Source: Bacillus sp. FSL K6-3431
Lineage (GTDB): Bacteria; Bacillota; Bacilli; Bacillales; Bacillaceae_C
Direction of reading: 5' to 3'
NCBI RefSeq assembly: GCF_038002605.1
Contig: NZ_JBBOCT010000001.1
Span: 4,402,001 to 4,466,000, forward strand
Length of the DNA: 64,000 nucleotides
Shown here one piece after another: positions 1-7,397 of this stretch. Below the pieces are notes generated by a model that was not told the DNA's origin, ran no database searches, and saw only the letters and a program-made list of their open reading frames with translations. Positions within the stretch are counted from its first letter, which is position 1, and every line of letters begins with the position of its first letter. The position numbers and the translations under genes are program-made.

Positions 1-212
1 GTAAAAATTGTAGGAGTGAGTAAAGAAACAGGAGAATCCTTAACTATTTTTGAAATCCCTCAAGGTCAATCATCATTAGCTCCTCTTTATGGAGCTGACC
101 ATACAATGCCATCTTCGATATAAAATTACCAAGTGTAGGTTTATGGCGATTAGAAGTTTACTTTGGTGAAAAACTTTTTGGAAGTGTTGTTGTAAATGTA
201 GAAAAAAAGTAA
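1..212 (+). pseudogene. 3' end of a frameshifted, unrecognised exported-type gene (partial)
   Basis: The window opens inside a reading frame that runs to a TAA at 121-123. It continues, one frame away, to a TAA at 210-212 with sensible protein sequence (ending LFGSVVVNVEKK). The two pieces read as one protein tail interrupted by a frameshift near 119-122. The tail, with GLWRLEVYFGEKLFG, resembles the C-terminal beta-rich end of Bacillus DUF4871-type lipoproteins, but this is only a motif impression. The upstream part lies outside the window. A terminator follows at 258. Confidence 0.4.
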
Positions 213-238
213 AGAATTTTATTCAACAAATGGGAACT

Positions 239-350
239 TTAGTTAAAGAAGCAGCATAAAAGGATCTTCCAATTGGAGATCCTTTTTCAATGCCGATAAC
301 ATGAAATTATGTTAACTAGGTTTGTATAAAATATTCATTTGATCCTTAGA
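239..350 (+). repeat. Dispersed gene-end repeat, copy A
   Basis: This stretch shares order and sequence with 3754-3866 and 5438-5540. Each copy has a GCAGC start, a GGATCTTC/GAAGATCC-type hairpin with a T-run, then ATGCCGATAA-like sequence, then a TATGTTAACTAG-like block. All three lie in noncoding DNA, and two of them directly follow a gene end. It may be an old mobile or duplicated 3'-end element. The name of the family is unknown to me. Confidence 0.6.
258..287 (+). terminator. Intrinsic terminator
   Basis: AAAGGATCTTCC and GGAGATCCTTT form a stem with an AATT loop, followed by a T-run. It ends the broken gene at 1-212 and forms the core of repeat copy A. Confidence 0.8.
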
Positions 351-364
351 GGTTTTCTTTAATT

Positions 365-426
365 AGGGGTATCGTCAGGAAAATGCGGATTTACAACGCT
401 AAGCCCATTTTCCTGACGATACCCCT
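365..426. repeat. REP-like palindrome with perfect 21-bp arms
   Basis: Positions 365-385 and 406-426 are exact reverse complements over 21 bp and enclose a 20-nt spacer that contains CGGATTTACAACG. One arm plus the spacer recurs in opposite orientation at 3231-3263 with about 30 of 33 matches. There is no T-run, so it is not an ordinary terminator. It is best described as a REP/MITE-like intergenic element. Confidence 0.75.
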
Positions 427-558
427 CTTTGAAATAGCTTTAACTTGAATTCGGTAAGTAACCGCTTAGAAAGTTGAAGAAACTGCGTTAAATCAAGGTT
501 TGTCGGTCACAAAAAATTATTAATTTTTTTGCAAAAAAACCAGGACACGATGCACCTT

Positions 559-587
559 TTGTCAAATGGTAAAATTTGTGTTAGGAT
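559..587 (+). promoter_or_regulatory. Candidate sigma-A promoter for the leader region
   Basis: TTGTCA at 559-564 and TAGGAT at 582-587 are separated by 17 bp, about 40 nt upstream of the small leader frame at 627. The -10 match is weak. Confidence 0.4.
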
Positions 588-626
588 TGATTTGCTGTAA
601 AAATAAATCGTAACGAGGTGAGGACA

Positions 627-674
627 ATGAAAACAAAAAAATATACGTCTTATCCTCATCATATTGCTTTTTAG
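627..674 (+). CDS. Possible 15-residue leader peptide
   Basis: An ATG at 627 is preceded by GAGGTGAGG at good spacing and opens a frame of 15 codons (MKTKKYTSYPHHIAF). It is followed by a 10-bp hairpin with a short T-run (696-736) and, 40 nt later, by a strong terminator. A strong ribosome binding site, a very short frame and a hairpin is the arrangement of translational or transcriptional attenuators upstream of antibiotic-response genes. No resistance gene follows directly; the next gene is the ATPase at 1132. The controlled gene may have been lost, or the ATPase may be the target. The function is inferred. Confidence 0.4.
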   Translation: MKTKKYTSYPHHIAF

Positions 675-695
675 TTATTTTTTTACTAATACACT

Positions 696-736
696 AGGCT
701 CTGAGGGTAGGATTTACTCTCAGGGCTTTTATATTT
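696..736 (+). terminator. Hairpin after leader peptide (possible attenuator)
   Basis: Bases 696-705 pair with 719-728 (ten pairs, two of them G-U) around a 13-nt loop, and a short T-rich run follows. It sits 22 nt after the stop of the leader frame. Confidence 0.5.
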
Positions 737-773
737 AGGCAAAAGGAACGTTTAAGCTTTCTTGCCGATCTAT

Positions 774-806
774 GACAGCCACTTACAGAGTGGCTGTCAT
801 TTTTTT
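774..806 (+). terminator. Strong intrinsic terminator
   Basis: GACAGCCACT at 774-783 and AGTGGCTGTC at 789-798 form a perfect 10-bp stem with a 5-nt loop, followed by seven T residues. It ends the short leader transcript. Confidence 0.85.
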
Positions 807-1131
807 AGGACAAAAAGTTGGTCAAGTCAACAATATTAGTTTTATTTTGAAATTGGTAAGAATTTAATCTTTTTCTTACAAATTGATCTGAACTCTATTA
901 GGGGGTTATGTATTCAACTTAAATTACTTAGGATGGAATTCATTTTTCACGGAAAATTTCAAACAGTGCCAGTTTAAGTTTGAGCAGGCTTATACCTGGA
1001 GATTTGGGGTCGATCCGTTTTGTCGTTACCTTGTTCCAAAGGATAAGGGGCCCCCTTCTTGAGATATCGTTTCAACTTCGGAATCGTTTTCCGTTATTCA
1101 CCGATTTCCAAATATGAAAGGATGATACTTT
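807..1131. other. Intergenic stretch, nothing recognised
   Basis: I see no gene, hairpin or clear promoter here beyond a ribosome binding site (AAAGGATG, 1118-1125) just before the ATPase gene. Confidence 0.5.
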
Positions 1132-2829
1132 ATTAAAAGACTCGCTCAATATTTTCGCTCATTACAATCCGGACAGTCATCTTACAGTAAGATTTATGAA
1201 GACCCAATCTATTGGAATAATGATGTTGCCTATTACATTGAAAAGACAAATAAACTCACACCGGATAAACCATGTATCACCATAAAAATACCTTTTGACC
1301 GTCTCGGCTTAGATGAAAATATGGATCAAGTTGTTCTCTCAGATGTTGCATTAAGACAATGGGTTGATCATACTGAGACATTAAATGAATTGATTTATAA
1401 CCGGTCACGTACTGATAAAGAAAATGGTGCTTTTTATTGTTTTCGTCCAACCAATGTGTTGTTGCAACGTAATGCATCCTATGTCGAAGTCATCTCGGAA
1501 AAATGGTATTTATGCTTAATGATTACAGTTCAACTTCCATTCAAGGATAATAATAAAGCTATGCGCATGCTCTGCAAAATGCTTCCAAAAGAAGTGGAGG
1601 AGTTTACTGCCAAGTTTGATCTCATGAAATTAAATGCTGCCTATGAATTGGTAAAAAAACAAAATATGATTCGCAAATGGCTAAAATCCAATGGTTATTG
1701 TGCGTTTATTGGGAATGGCAGCATTTTGCCAAGAAATAAAGACAACAGTGGGCCACTAGAAGGTGCCTTGCCTTTTACATCCCCGGAAGATGTTGAAGTT
1801 GAAATTTGTGGTTTGCGGGGAATGGGAATAAAACATGGTGTGACGGTCATCACCGGCGGTGGTTATTCGGGCAAAAGCACATTGCTGGATGCACTAAATT
1901 CGGGGATTTACAATCACATCATAGGCGACGGACTAGAATTTGTGATTACAGATCAAAGTGCAATGGAAATATCTGCAGAGGAAGGCCGTACCATAAAAAA
2001 TATCAATATTACGCCTTTTATAAAATGGATACCCAATAGTTCGGCTGAACAGTTTTCGACTGACTACGCCTCAGGTTCCACATCTCAAGCTGCAAATATT
2101 ATGGAGGCAATCAACTTCGGGTGTAAGCTTCTTCTTATTGATGAAGACAGAAGTGCGACCAACTTTATGATTCAAGACATCAAAATGCGGTCATTAATCA
2201 AGCATGAACCCATTACACCTTTTACGGAACGCGTCAGGGAGCTTTATGAGACTGTTGGCGTATCTTCCGTTCTTGTTATTGGAGGTAGCAGTGAATTTTT
2301 ATCCGTAGCCGATCAAATCATCCTAATGGACAATTTTGTGCCAAAAAACGTAACCCAGGAAGCAAAAAATTTATGTGAACCACGCGAACGTATCCCCCTT
2401 ACAAAATGGGAGATAGAAAGAAAAATAACCACCGATCGCTTTTCGAGCTATCCACAGGGCAGTGGTACAGAAAAGCTGATGGTTTCAACCATGGGATACA
2501 TGATGATAGGTGATGAACAAATTGATATCAGAGGGCTTTACAATATCACATCACACGCCCAGCTTGCAGCTATAGCCTTTTTAATTCGAAAAATAGCTAT
2601 AAGTAATCAGGGTCGCCCCATCTTTCTTCATGAAAAGATCAAAAAAGCTCTCGAAGATATGGAGAGAGAAGGAGTGGATATTGTATTTTCTTCCTTTTTT
2701 CCTGGTTTCGAAAGATGGCTTGAATTACCTAGAATTAATGAAGTATTATCTGTCATAAACCGAATGAAACATTTGAATTCTATTCAGATTGAGCCCTCTG
2801 AACACCTCTATTTACGACATAAATATTGA
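1132..2829 (+). CDS. Predicted ATPase of the ABC class (COG3044 type), apparent ATT start
   Basis: The frame is open from 1126 and encodes about 565 residues from 1132, the usual length of this family. The first ATG is at 1321 and would remove 63 residues of good sequence. Position 1132 is ATT, seven bases after AAAGGATG, and the next codons read KRLAQYF. This resembles the MKRL-type N-terminus of the family as I recall it. Either ATT is a genuine rare start or an ATG was lost by mutation. The P-loop is GGGYSGKST (about residues 242-250). An ABC-signature-like SGSTSQ and the Walker B LLLIDED follow. The family is cytosolic and its role is unknown. A broken chorismate mutase fragment abuts its end. 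Confidence 0.8.
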   Translation: MKRLAQYFRSLQSGQSSYSKIYEDPIYWNNDVAYYIEKTNKLTPDKPCITIKIPFDRLGLDENMDQVVLSDVALRQWVDHTETLNELIYNRSRTDKENGAFYCFRPTNVLLQRNASYVEVISEKWYLCLMITVQLPFKDNNKAMRMLCKMLPKEVEEFTAKFDLMKLNAAYELVKKQNMIRKWLKSNGYCAFIGNGSILPRNKDNSGPLEGALPFTSPEDVEVEICGLRGMGIKHGVTVITGGGYSGKSTLLDALNSGIYNHIIGDGLEFVITDQSAMEISAEEGRTIKNINITPFIKWIPNSSAEQFSTDYASGSTSQAANIMEAINFGCKLLLIDEDRSATNFMIQDIKMRSLIKHEPITPFTERVRELYETVGVSSVLVIGGSSEFLSVADQIILMDNFVPKNVTQEAKNLCEPRERIPLTKWEIERKITTDRFSSYPQGSGTEKLMVSTMGYMMIGDEQIDIRGLYNITSHAQLAAIAFLIRKIAISNQGRPIFLHEKIKKALEDMEREGVDIVFSSFFPGFERWLELPRINEVLSVINRMKHLNSIQIEPSEHLYLRHKY

Positions 2830-3077
2830 TTATCTTGATAATCAAATAGTTAAGTTAATTAGTGAAAGGTAGATACGTTGAACAAGCTGCAAAATTCAAA
2901 AAGGATACTGAAGATGTTAAAGTACCAAAAAGAGTTGAAGCTGTAATTAAAAAAGTTAGAACAATTGCTGATGAAAATAATGTAAATCCTGATATTATTG
3001 AAAAAGTATATAGAACAATGATTTCTTGCTTTATAAATCACGAATTAATCCATCATTCAAAAATAGATAATATATAA
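2821..3077 (+). pseudogene. Chorismate mutase (type II) remnant, N-truncated and frameshifted
   Basis: Frame-by-frame reading gives IDYLDNQIVKLISER up to 2868, then, after a one-base shift, GRYVEQAAKFKKDTEDVKVPKRVEAVIKKVR and VEKVYRTMISCFI to the TAA at 3075. The pattern D-x-Q-I-V-x-L-I-x-x-R followed by Q-A-A-x-F-K and V-P-x-R is that of small AroQ-type chorismate mutases. The start codon and first helix residues are missing, because the homology begins inside the last codons of the ATPase gene. I infer a deletion junction near 2820. Confidence 0.75.
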
Positions 3078-3165
3078 GGGTAAATTACAAGATGCAATAC
3101 AATAATTTGTCGGAAAATTATTATATCCTATATATTCAGCAATCGGGCTCTTTAATGGAGCAATG

Positions 3166-3211
3166 AAAAAAGCCTAATTTCTTCACATTAAATTAAAAAA
3201 TTAGGCTTTTT
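3166..3211 (+). terminator. Intrinsic terminator
   Basis: AAAAAGCCTAATTT and AAATTAGGCTTTTT are complementary and end in a T-run. It lies downstream of the chorismate mutase remnant. Confidence 0.8.
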
Positions 3212-3230
3212 AATATTGAAATTTCCTTAA

Positions 3231-3263
3231 CGTTGTAAATCCGCAATTTCCCGACGCTACCCC
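3231..3263 (-). repeat. Half copy of the 365-426 palindrome
   Basis: This 33-bp segment is the reverse complement of 366-398 with about three mismatches. The second arm is absent, so this copy cannot fold. Confidence 0.7.
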
Positions 3264-3268
3264 AATTA

Positions 3269-3388
3269 ATGGGGCAGGTTAGTGAAATACTGAAATTCAA
3301 AAAAGGTTTTACCAAAGTTAATCCAGAATTAGGAAAGAAAGATATAAAATTGAGAGAAATGAATTATGAATTAGAATATATTATATAA
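3269..3388 (+). other. Short open frame (39 codons), possible remnant
   Basis: An ATG-initiated frame with a lysine- and glutamate-rich product runs between the half repeat and the next gene. It has no convincing ribosome binding site and no family I recognise, and may be the tail of a lost gene. Confidence 0.2.
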
Positions 3389-3411
3389 TACTAAAATTTA
3401 GGAGTGATTTC

Positions 3412-3708
3412 ATGAAAATTCTTTATTACATAGTAGTACATGTTATAAATTTTTTCTTCCTAGTTGTAGTAGGATTTGTTTCACTTGCTTTTTTTTCCAA
3501 TCCATCAGCAGGTTCATTGTCACCTTTAAGCCCTGCAATCCTAGCTCCTGTAATTTTCTTACTATTACTTTTGGTTGCTAACTATATTTATCAACTAAGG
3601 AAAAAGAATTGGCAGGCACTACTTAACGGAAATGTCATTTACATAGTAGTTTTATACGTCGTAATAACCGTGGTAATGCCATTTCTAAATGCACTTGTCT
3701 TATATTAG
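3412..3708 (+). CDS. Small three-helix membrane protein
   Basis: The 98-residue product starts at an ATG preceded by TAGGAGTGA. It has three hydrophobic helices (about residues 5-28, 42-60 and 73-95) separated by a short loop with RKKNWQ. It appears to be an integral membrane protein of unknown function. It stands alone, with repeat copy B behind it. I do not recognise a family. Confidence 0.7.
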   Translation: MKILYYIVVHVINFFFLVVVGFVSLAFFSNPSAGSLSPLSPAILAPVIFLLLLLVANYIYQLRKKNWQALLNGNVIYIVVLYVVITVVMPFLNALVLY

Positions 3709-3753
3709 ATAATGCCACAGCCACAGACTCTTTTATCATACCCCTGAAATTCC

Positions 3754-3866
3754 GCAGCAAACAAGCATCCTCGATTTGAAGATCCCTTTTTAATGCCGAT
3801 AAGAAACTTTATGTAAACTAGTCTTGTATAGAGTATACTTTGGAATCTTGTTCAACGTCTGGTTTA
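3754..3866 (+). repeat. Dispersed gene-end repeat, copy B
   Basis: Matches copies A and C in block order (GCAGC, GAAGATCC then a T-run, ATGCCGATAA, TATGTAAACTAG, TTGTATAGAG). The hairpin has decayed in this copy. Confidence 0.55.
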
Positions 3867-3914
3867 TAGTGGTAAAATGTTATTAGATATTTTGTTGTAC
3901 AAGGTGGGAATACA

Positions 3915-4580
3915 ATGTTAAATAAAAATGTGCTAATCACTAGTGGAGGCTGTCTAGAAAAATGGGATAATGTTAGAGGACATACTAACATGGCAAAAGG
4001 TACAATAGGAAAAATGATTGCTGAAGAGGCGTTATCAAAAGGAGCAAATGTTACATACCTACATGGATATTTTGCAGTTAAGCCGAAGATTAAAGATACA
4101 CAAAACTTAAAGTTAGAAAGTTTTGAAGGAATTATTGATCTCCAAGAAAAAATGAAGAATATTATTTTAAATAAAAAAATAGATGTGGTTATTATGGCTG
4201 CTGCCGGATCTGATTGGATAGTAGATAAAATGATAGGAGAAGATGGAGAAGTTATATCTCAGCAAGGGAAAATATCGAGCGATAACCCACCAATCATTCA
4301 TTTTAAAAAAGCCCCGAAAATTTTAAAATAAATTAAAGAATGGAATCAAAATGTAATATTAGTGGGCTTTAAACTCGAAAGTAATGCAGATAAAATAATG
4401 CTTTTAGACAGAGCAAAACTAAGAATGAATACCTCTAATGCTGATTTTATGATAACTAATTCATCAGATTCTTTATATTCGACTATGGCAACGCATTATA
4501 TAATCAATAAAAATAATGAAATTTATGAATGTCCTAGTAAAGAAGAAACAGCAAAAACAATTGTACAATTTATTGAATAA
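3915..4580 (+). pseudogene. CoaB-like phosphopantothenoylcysteine synthetase, split by one stop codon
   Basis: A 222-codon frame starts at ATG 3915 after AAGGTGGG and is interrupted only by an in-frame TAA at 4329-4331; the sequence is open and consistent on both sides. The N-terminus VLITSGGCLEKWDNVRGHTN matches the CoaB (DFP) start, in which a glycine-rich turn binds CTP or ATP. MAAAGSDWIVDK corresponds to the A-A-V-x-D-(W/Y) segment, and ITNSS to the late conserved region. Stand-alone CoaB-like proteins act on phosphopantothenate plus cysteine or on related acids. Here no CoaC domain is present. One base change would restore it, so it is a recent pseudogene or a sequencing error. Confidence 0.75.
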
Positions 4581-4642
4581 TTGTTTTTACAAAAAAAATC
4601 ATAATTTCTTACAGACTCAACAAAATAGGAGGTATAAATTAT

Positions 4643-5404
4643 ATGAAAGTCACTGATTATTCAAAGATTGCCAACAAATATGAGAAAAACCAGTATAGAT
4701 TAGACGAAGTTCAATTTGATAACAATTTAAAGGAATATATTAATAATAATCCTAAATCAATGTATCAGGTTTTAGACTTGGCTTGTGGAACAGGTATTTA
4801 TCTTGATAACCAAATAAAATATTTTGATAACTTCGATATTGATTGGAATGGGCTTGATGCCTCGAAAGACATGCTAATAAAGGCAAAGGAAAAGTTGAAA
4901 AATGTCTCTCTAGTTCACGGTCTAGCTGAAGATATGCTCTATGAAGATGAGAAATTTGATTATATTTCAAATAACTATGCTTTTCATCACTTTATAAATA
5001 AAGAACCAGCTCTTGATGAAGTTTATCGTGTTTTGAAGAAAAATGGCGTGTATAAACTACATAATATCGCTATACATGATATGAAGAAATGGTGGATTTA
5101 TAATTACTTTCCATCCGCTTATTATGAAGATCTAAAAAGATTTTGGGAAAAGGAAGTTATTTTTCATGAACTTTCAATAAGAGGGTTTAAAGTGAATATG
5201 CAGATTGGATATCGTTCAGAGAAAGTTAAAGTATCAGATTATCTAGGATACGCAGAGAATCGAGACATATCCATATTAACTTTGATTGATGATCAGGATT
5301 ATCAAGAAGGGTTAGAGAAAATGAGATATGATGTTAAAAATAACCCTGACAAAACTATAGTGAATGATTTTGCAGAAATGTTTTGTATTTCCATGAAAAT
5401 ATAA
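4643..5404 (+). CDS. Class I SAM-dependent methyltransferase
   Basis: The 253-residue protein starts at ATG 4643 behind a strong AGGAGGT. Motif I of the Rossmann-like SAM site is VLDLACGTGIYL (about residues 44-55). The acidic ribose-binding position follows in NGLDASKDML, and a post-motif segment FDYISNNYAFHHF fits motifs II/III. The C-terminal third (KKWWIYNYFPSAYYEDLKRF onward) is probably the substrate-binding part. The substrate cannot be told. It follows the CoaB-like pseudogene by 62 bp, so the two may once have been one unit. Confidence 0.85.
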   Translation: MKVTDYSKIANKYEKNQYRLDEVQFDNNLKEYINNNPKSMYQVLDLACGTGIYLDNQIKYFDNFDIDWNGLDASKDMLIKAKEKLKNVSLVHGLAEDMLYEDEKFDYISNNYAFHHFINKEPALDEVYRVLKKNGVYKLHNIAIHDMKKWWIYNYFPSAYYEDLKRFWEKEVIFHELSIRGFKVNMQIGYRSEKVKVSDYLGYAENRDISILTLIDDQDYQEGLEKMRYDVKNNPDKTIVNDFAEMFCISMKI

Positions 5405-5437
5405 AGGTTCATCAACTATAAGGCGCTTTAATTAAAC

Positions 5438-5540
5438 AAGCAGCTAAAAGGATCTTCCAACCGAAGATCCTTTTTCATTTCCGAAAACTGGCGTTATGTT
5501 AACTAATACAAGCTAATAGTTGGAATTTTTATAATGTGGT
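5438..5540 (+). repeat. Dispersed gene-end repeat, copy C
   Basis: Shares the GCAGC, hairpin, TTTTTCAT, CCGA-AA and GTTATGTTAACTA blocks with copies A and B. It begins 34 nt after the methyltransferase stop. Confidence 0.6.
5446..5475 (+). terminator. Intrinsic terminator
   Basis: AAAAGGATCTTC pairs with GAAGATCCTTTT, with a short loop and five T residues. It ends the methyltransferase transcript. Confidence 0.8.
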
Positions 5541-5578
5541 TAAAGTCAAAAACTATCATTATTATTCCAAAGTAAAGA

Positions 5579-5839
5579 CTATTTTTGGACTTCAAATAAC
5601 ACTTTTCTCAGTTTGTTTAATAAAACTAAAACAAAATAGAAGACAAAAAAGTTAAGTAATAAACCTAATAATTCAAAACTGAACTGTCCACCTCCATAAT
5701 ATCCTAACCACTGGGCTGGAAAACCAAAATGGCGATAAGGTTCTTCAATTCGGATCCCAATTCCAGGAATGAAAGAAAGGATAATCGTTGCAATGAGACT
5801 AAGAAAGTATAATGATCTTTTGCTAGTTAATAATTTCAT
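5579..5839 (-). CDS. Small membrane protein, two helices
   Basis: The 86-residue product starts at ATG 5839 behind AAAGGGG on the minus strand. Hydrophobic segments lie at about residues 10-27 and 55-77, with an intervening loop rich in aromatic residues and glycine (FPAQWLGYYGGGQF). It probably spans the membrane twice with both ends inside. The family is not recognised. A remnant of another minus-strand gene lies just upstream. Confidence 0.65.
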   Translation of the reverse strand: MKLLTSKRSLYFLSLIATIILSFIPGIGIRIEEPYRHFGFPAQWLGYYGGGQFSFELLGLLLNFFVFYFVLVLLNKLRKVLFEVQK

Positions 5840-5857
5840 ATTATCCCCTTTCGTAAG

Positions 5858-5992
5858 CTAGTGTTTCAGCAGTTTGACTAACCCAAAGATGCTTACATCA
5901 TTTTTATAAGATTGATTAAATTCCTTCAATACTTCTTGTGATTTTGGATATTCGAGAAAATACTGGAATCTTTTCAGGAAATCTATCGTCAT
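5858..5992 (-). pseudogene. C-terminal remnant of an unrecognised minus-strand gene
   Basis: The minus strand reads as 44 codons of normal-looking protein ending FGLVKLLKH at 5860. Upstream, in another frame, PYLRNYWDCGPITNDDRFPE is also protein-like (up to about 6040). This suggests a frameshifted gene whose 5' part has been lost. No ribosome binding site precedes the first ATG. Confidence 0.35.
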
Positions 5993-6228
5993 TAGTTATA
6001 GGGCCACAATCCCAATAGTTTCTTAAATACGGTTTTGACTCTTTATTATATCAAATAAGAGGAAACTTTCTCGGAAAAATATGGGGGGATTACTACATTA
6101 TAGAATGGAAGTAGAGTTATAAAAGTCAAAAAATTATCTTCATTGTTAACTAATCTAGCAACAAGTTATTATTATTTGCACAGCCCCCCATTAACCTCAA
6201 GTAGTAAAAAAACAAAGGAGTGAGTCTT

Positions 6229-6654
6229 TTGAAGATAAAAATAGTTAAATCATTCTTTACATTGGCCACAATTTGTTTCTTGTTACTTGGTTCGATGACA
6301 TCAGAAGGAGTTGCATCCGCAGCAGACTCTAAGATTACAAGTGAAAAATATAATATTAGTATAAATATCAACCTCCCTACAACTTGGGAAGTAGAAGATA
6401 AAGAAGGAAATATGACCGTAAATCAAATTTGTGAAATTACAAATGTATCTAGAGCTTCATTATATAGAAAGCTATCGGAAGAGAACCAATAGTACTTCCA
6501 TATTCCATTAAAGGGCCATTTAATCGAGTACAGGGCAGGAATATTTTGTGGGGAAGTCGAAGTTGTTTTATCGAATAGCAACTACGGTATCGAATTTTTG
6601 AAACTATTTGAACATGATGGCATTCACAAAATAAGGTTCGTGAATATTCCATAG
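6229..6654 (+). pseudogene. Chimeric relic: signal-peptide protein joined to a recombinase helix-turn-helix
   Basis: Translation starts at TTG 6229 after AAAGGAGTGAG. The first 35 residues are a typical export signal (KSFFTLATICFLLLG, cleavage near ASAADS). About residue 60 the sequence changes abruptly to MTVNQICEITNVSRASLYRKL. This is the C-terminal helix-turn-helix of Tn3/Hin-type serine recombinases, which never follows a signal peptide. A TAG stops the frame at 6490-6492, but the same frame stays open and protein-like (VLSNSNYGIEFLKLFEHDG) to 6654. I infer a deletion that fused three unrelated gene pieces. Confidence 0.6.
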
Positions 6655-6658
6655 TAAA

Positions 6659-6713
6659 GGGTTTACGAAGTGTTGTTCGTTAACAAGATGTTATATGACA
6701 TACCCGTAAACCC
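6659..6713. repeat. Hairpin remnant related to the 7398-7569 element
   Basis: GGGTTTACG at 6659-6667 and CGTAAACCC at 6705-6713 are exact inverted arms. Inside, 6689-6706 matches the reverse complement of 7400-7417 at 16 of 18 positions. This copy therefore lies in inverted orientation to the left edge of the downstream element, with the VOC gene between them. Confidence 0.65.
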
Positions 6714-6852
6714 AATTTCACATTTTCCTATACTGTGACTTTTCTGTTATCATGAACTGTGACAAGGTGTTTTTTTGGAATTTGCAACTTTTTAATAGAA
6801 TAATTATGAAGATAATCAAATAATAAATTTTTACATATAAGGAGATAAAACT

Positions 6853-7305
6853 ATGGAAAAAAACAAATTACTAAGAATGGACAATGTCGGCATCGTTGTA
6901 GAATCCCTTGATGACGCAATCTCTTTCTTCGAGGAGATTGGCTTGAACCTCGAAGGGCGAGCCACTGTCGAAGGTGAATGGGCTGGTCGCGTAACCGGAT
7001 TGGGTTCTCAGTGCGTAGAGATTGCTATGATGGTTACCCCAGATGGCCACAGCCGACTTGAACTTTCGCGATTTCTCACCCCACCTACTATATCAGATCA
7101 CCGGACTGCTCCTGTAAACGCCCTCGGTTATCTACGCGTCATGTTCACCGTTGAAGACATTGACGAAATGGTATCCAGACTCACTAAATATGGTGCTCAG
7201 CTCGTTGGCGAAGTGGTTCAGTACGAGGACTCGTATCGGCTCTGCTACATTCGTGGAACCGAAGGACTTCTAATCGGTTTGGCGGAACAACTCGGTAACA
7301 AATAA
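6853..7305 (+). CDS. VOC (glyoxalase/bleomycin-resistance fold) family protein
   Basis: The 150-residue product starts at ATG 6853 after AAGGAGA. It shows the two beta-alpha-beta-beta-beta halves of a vicinal oxygen chelate protein: LLRMDNVGIVVESLDDAISF at the start, then SRLELSRF, and in the second half LRVMFTVEDIDEMVSRL and YIRGTEGLLIGLAEQL. Metal-binding positions are plausible but not certain. Typical roles are isomerisation, dioxygenation or drug binding; the substrate is unknown. Its codons are visibly richer in G and C than those of the neighbours, and it is bracketed by inverted repeats, both of which suggest transfer as a cassette. Confidence 0.85.
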   Translation: MEKNKLLRMDNVGIVVESLDDAISFFEEIGLNLEGRATVEGEWAGRVTGLGSQCVEIAMMVTPDGHSRLELSRFLTPPTISDHRTAPVNALGYLRVMFTVEDIDEMVSRLTKYGAQLVGEVVQYEDSYRLCYIRGTEGLLIGLAEQLGNK

Positions 7306-7397
7306 GTAAGTGACGTTTTTTAAAAATCCTTTACTGAAATATACATTACTGAAGTAAAAATTGAAACAGAAAAGAAGTGTGAAAGTAACTCGAAGAA

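Noticed and set aside
365..426. Possible CRISPR repeat
   Set aside because: There is only one full copy and one half copy, no regular spacing and no cas genes in the window.
559..806. T-box or known metabolite riboswitch
   Set aside because: The conserved T-box sequence (TGGNACCGCG type) and known riboswitch cores are not seen. A leader-peptide attenuator fits better.
1277..1477. A 66-codon minus-strand frame
   Set aside because: It overlaps the conserved N-terminal part of the ABC-class ATPase gene and has no start signals.
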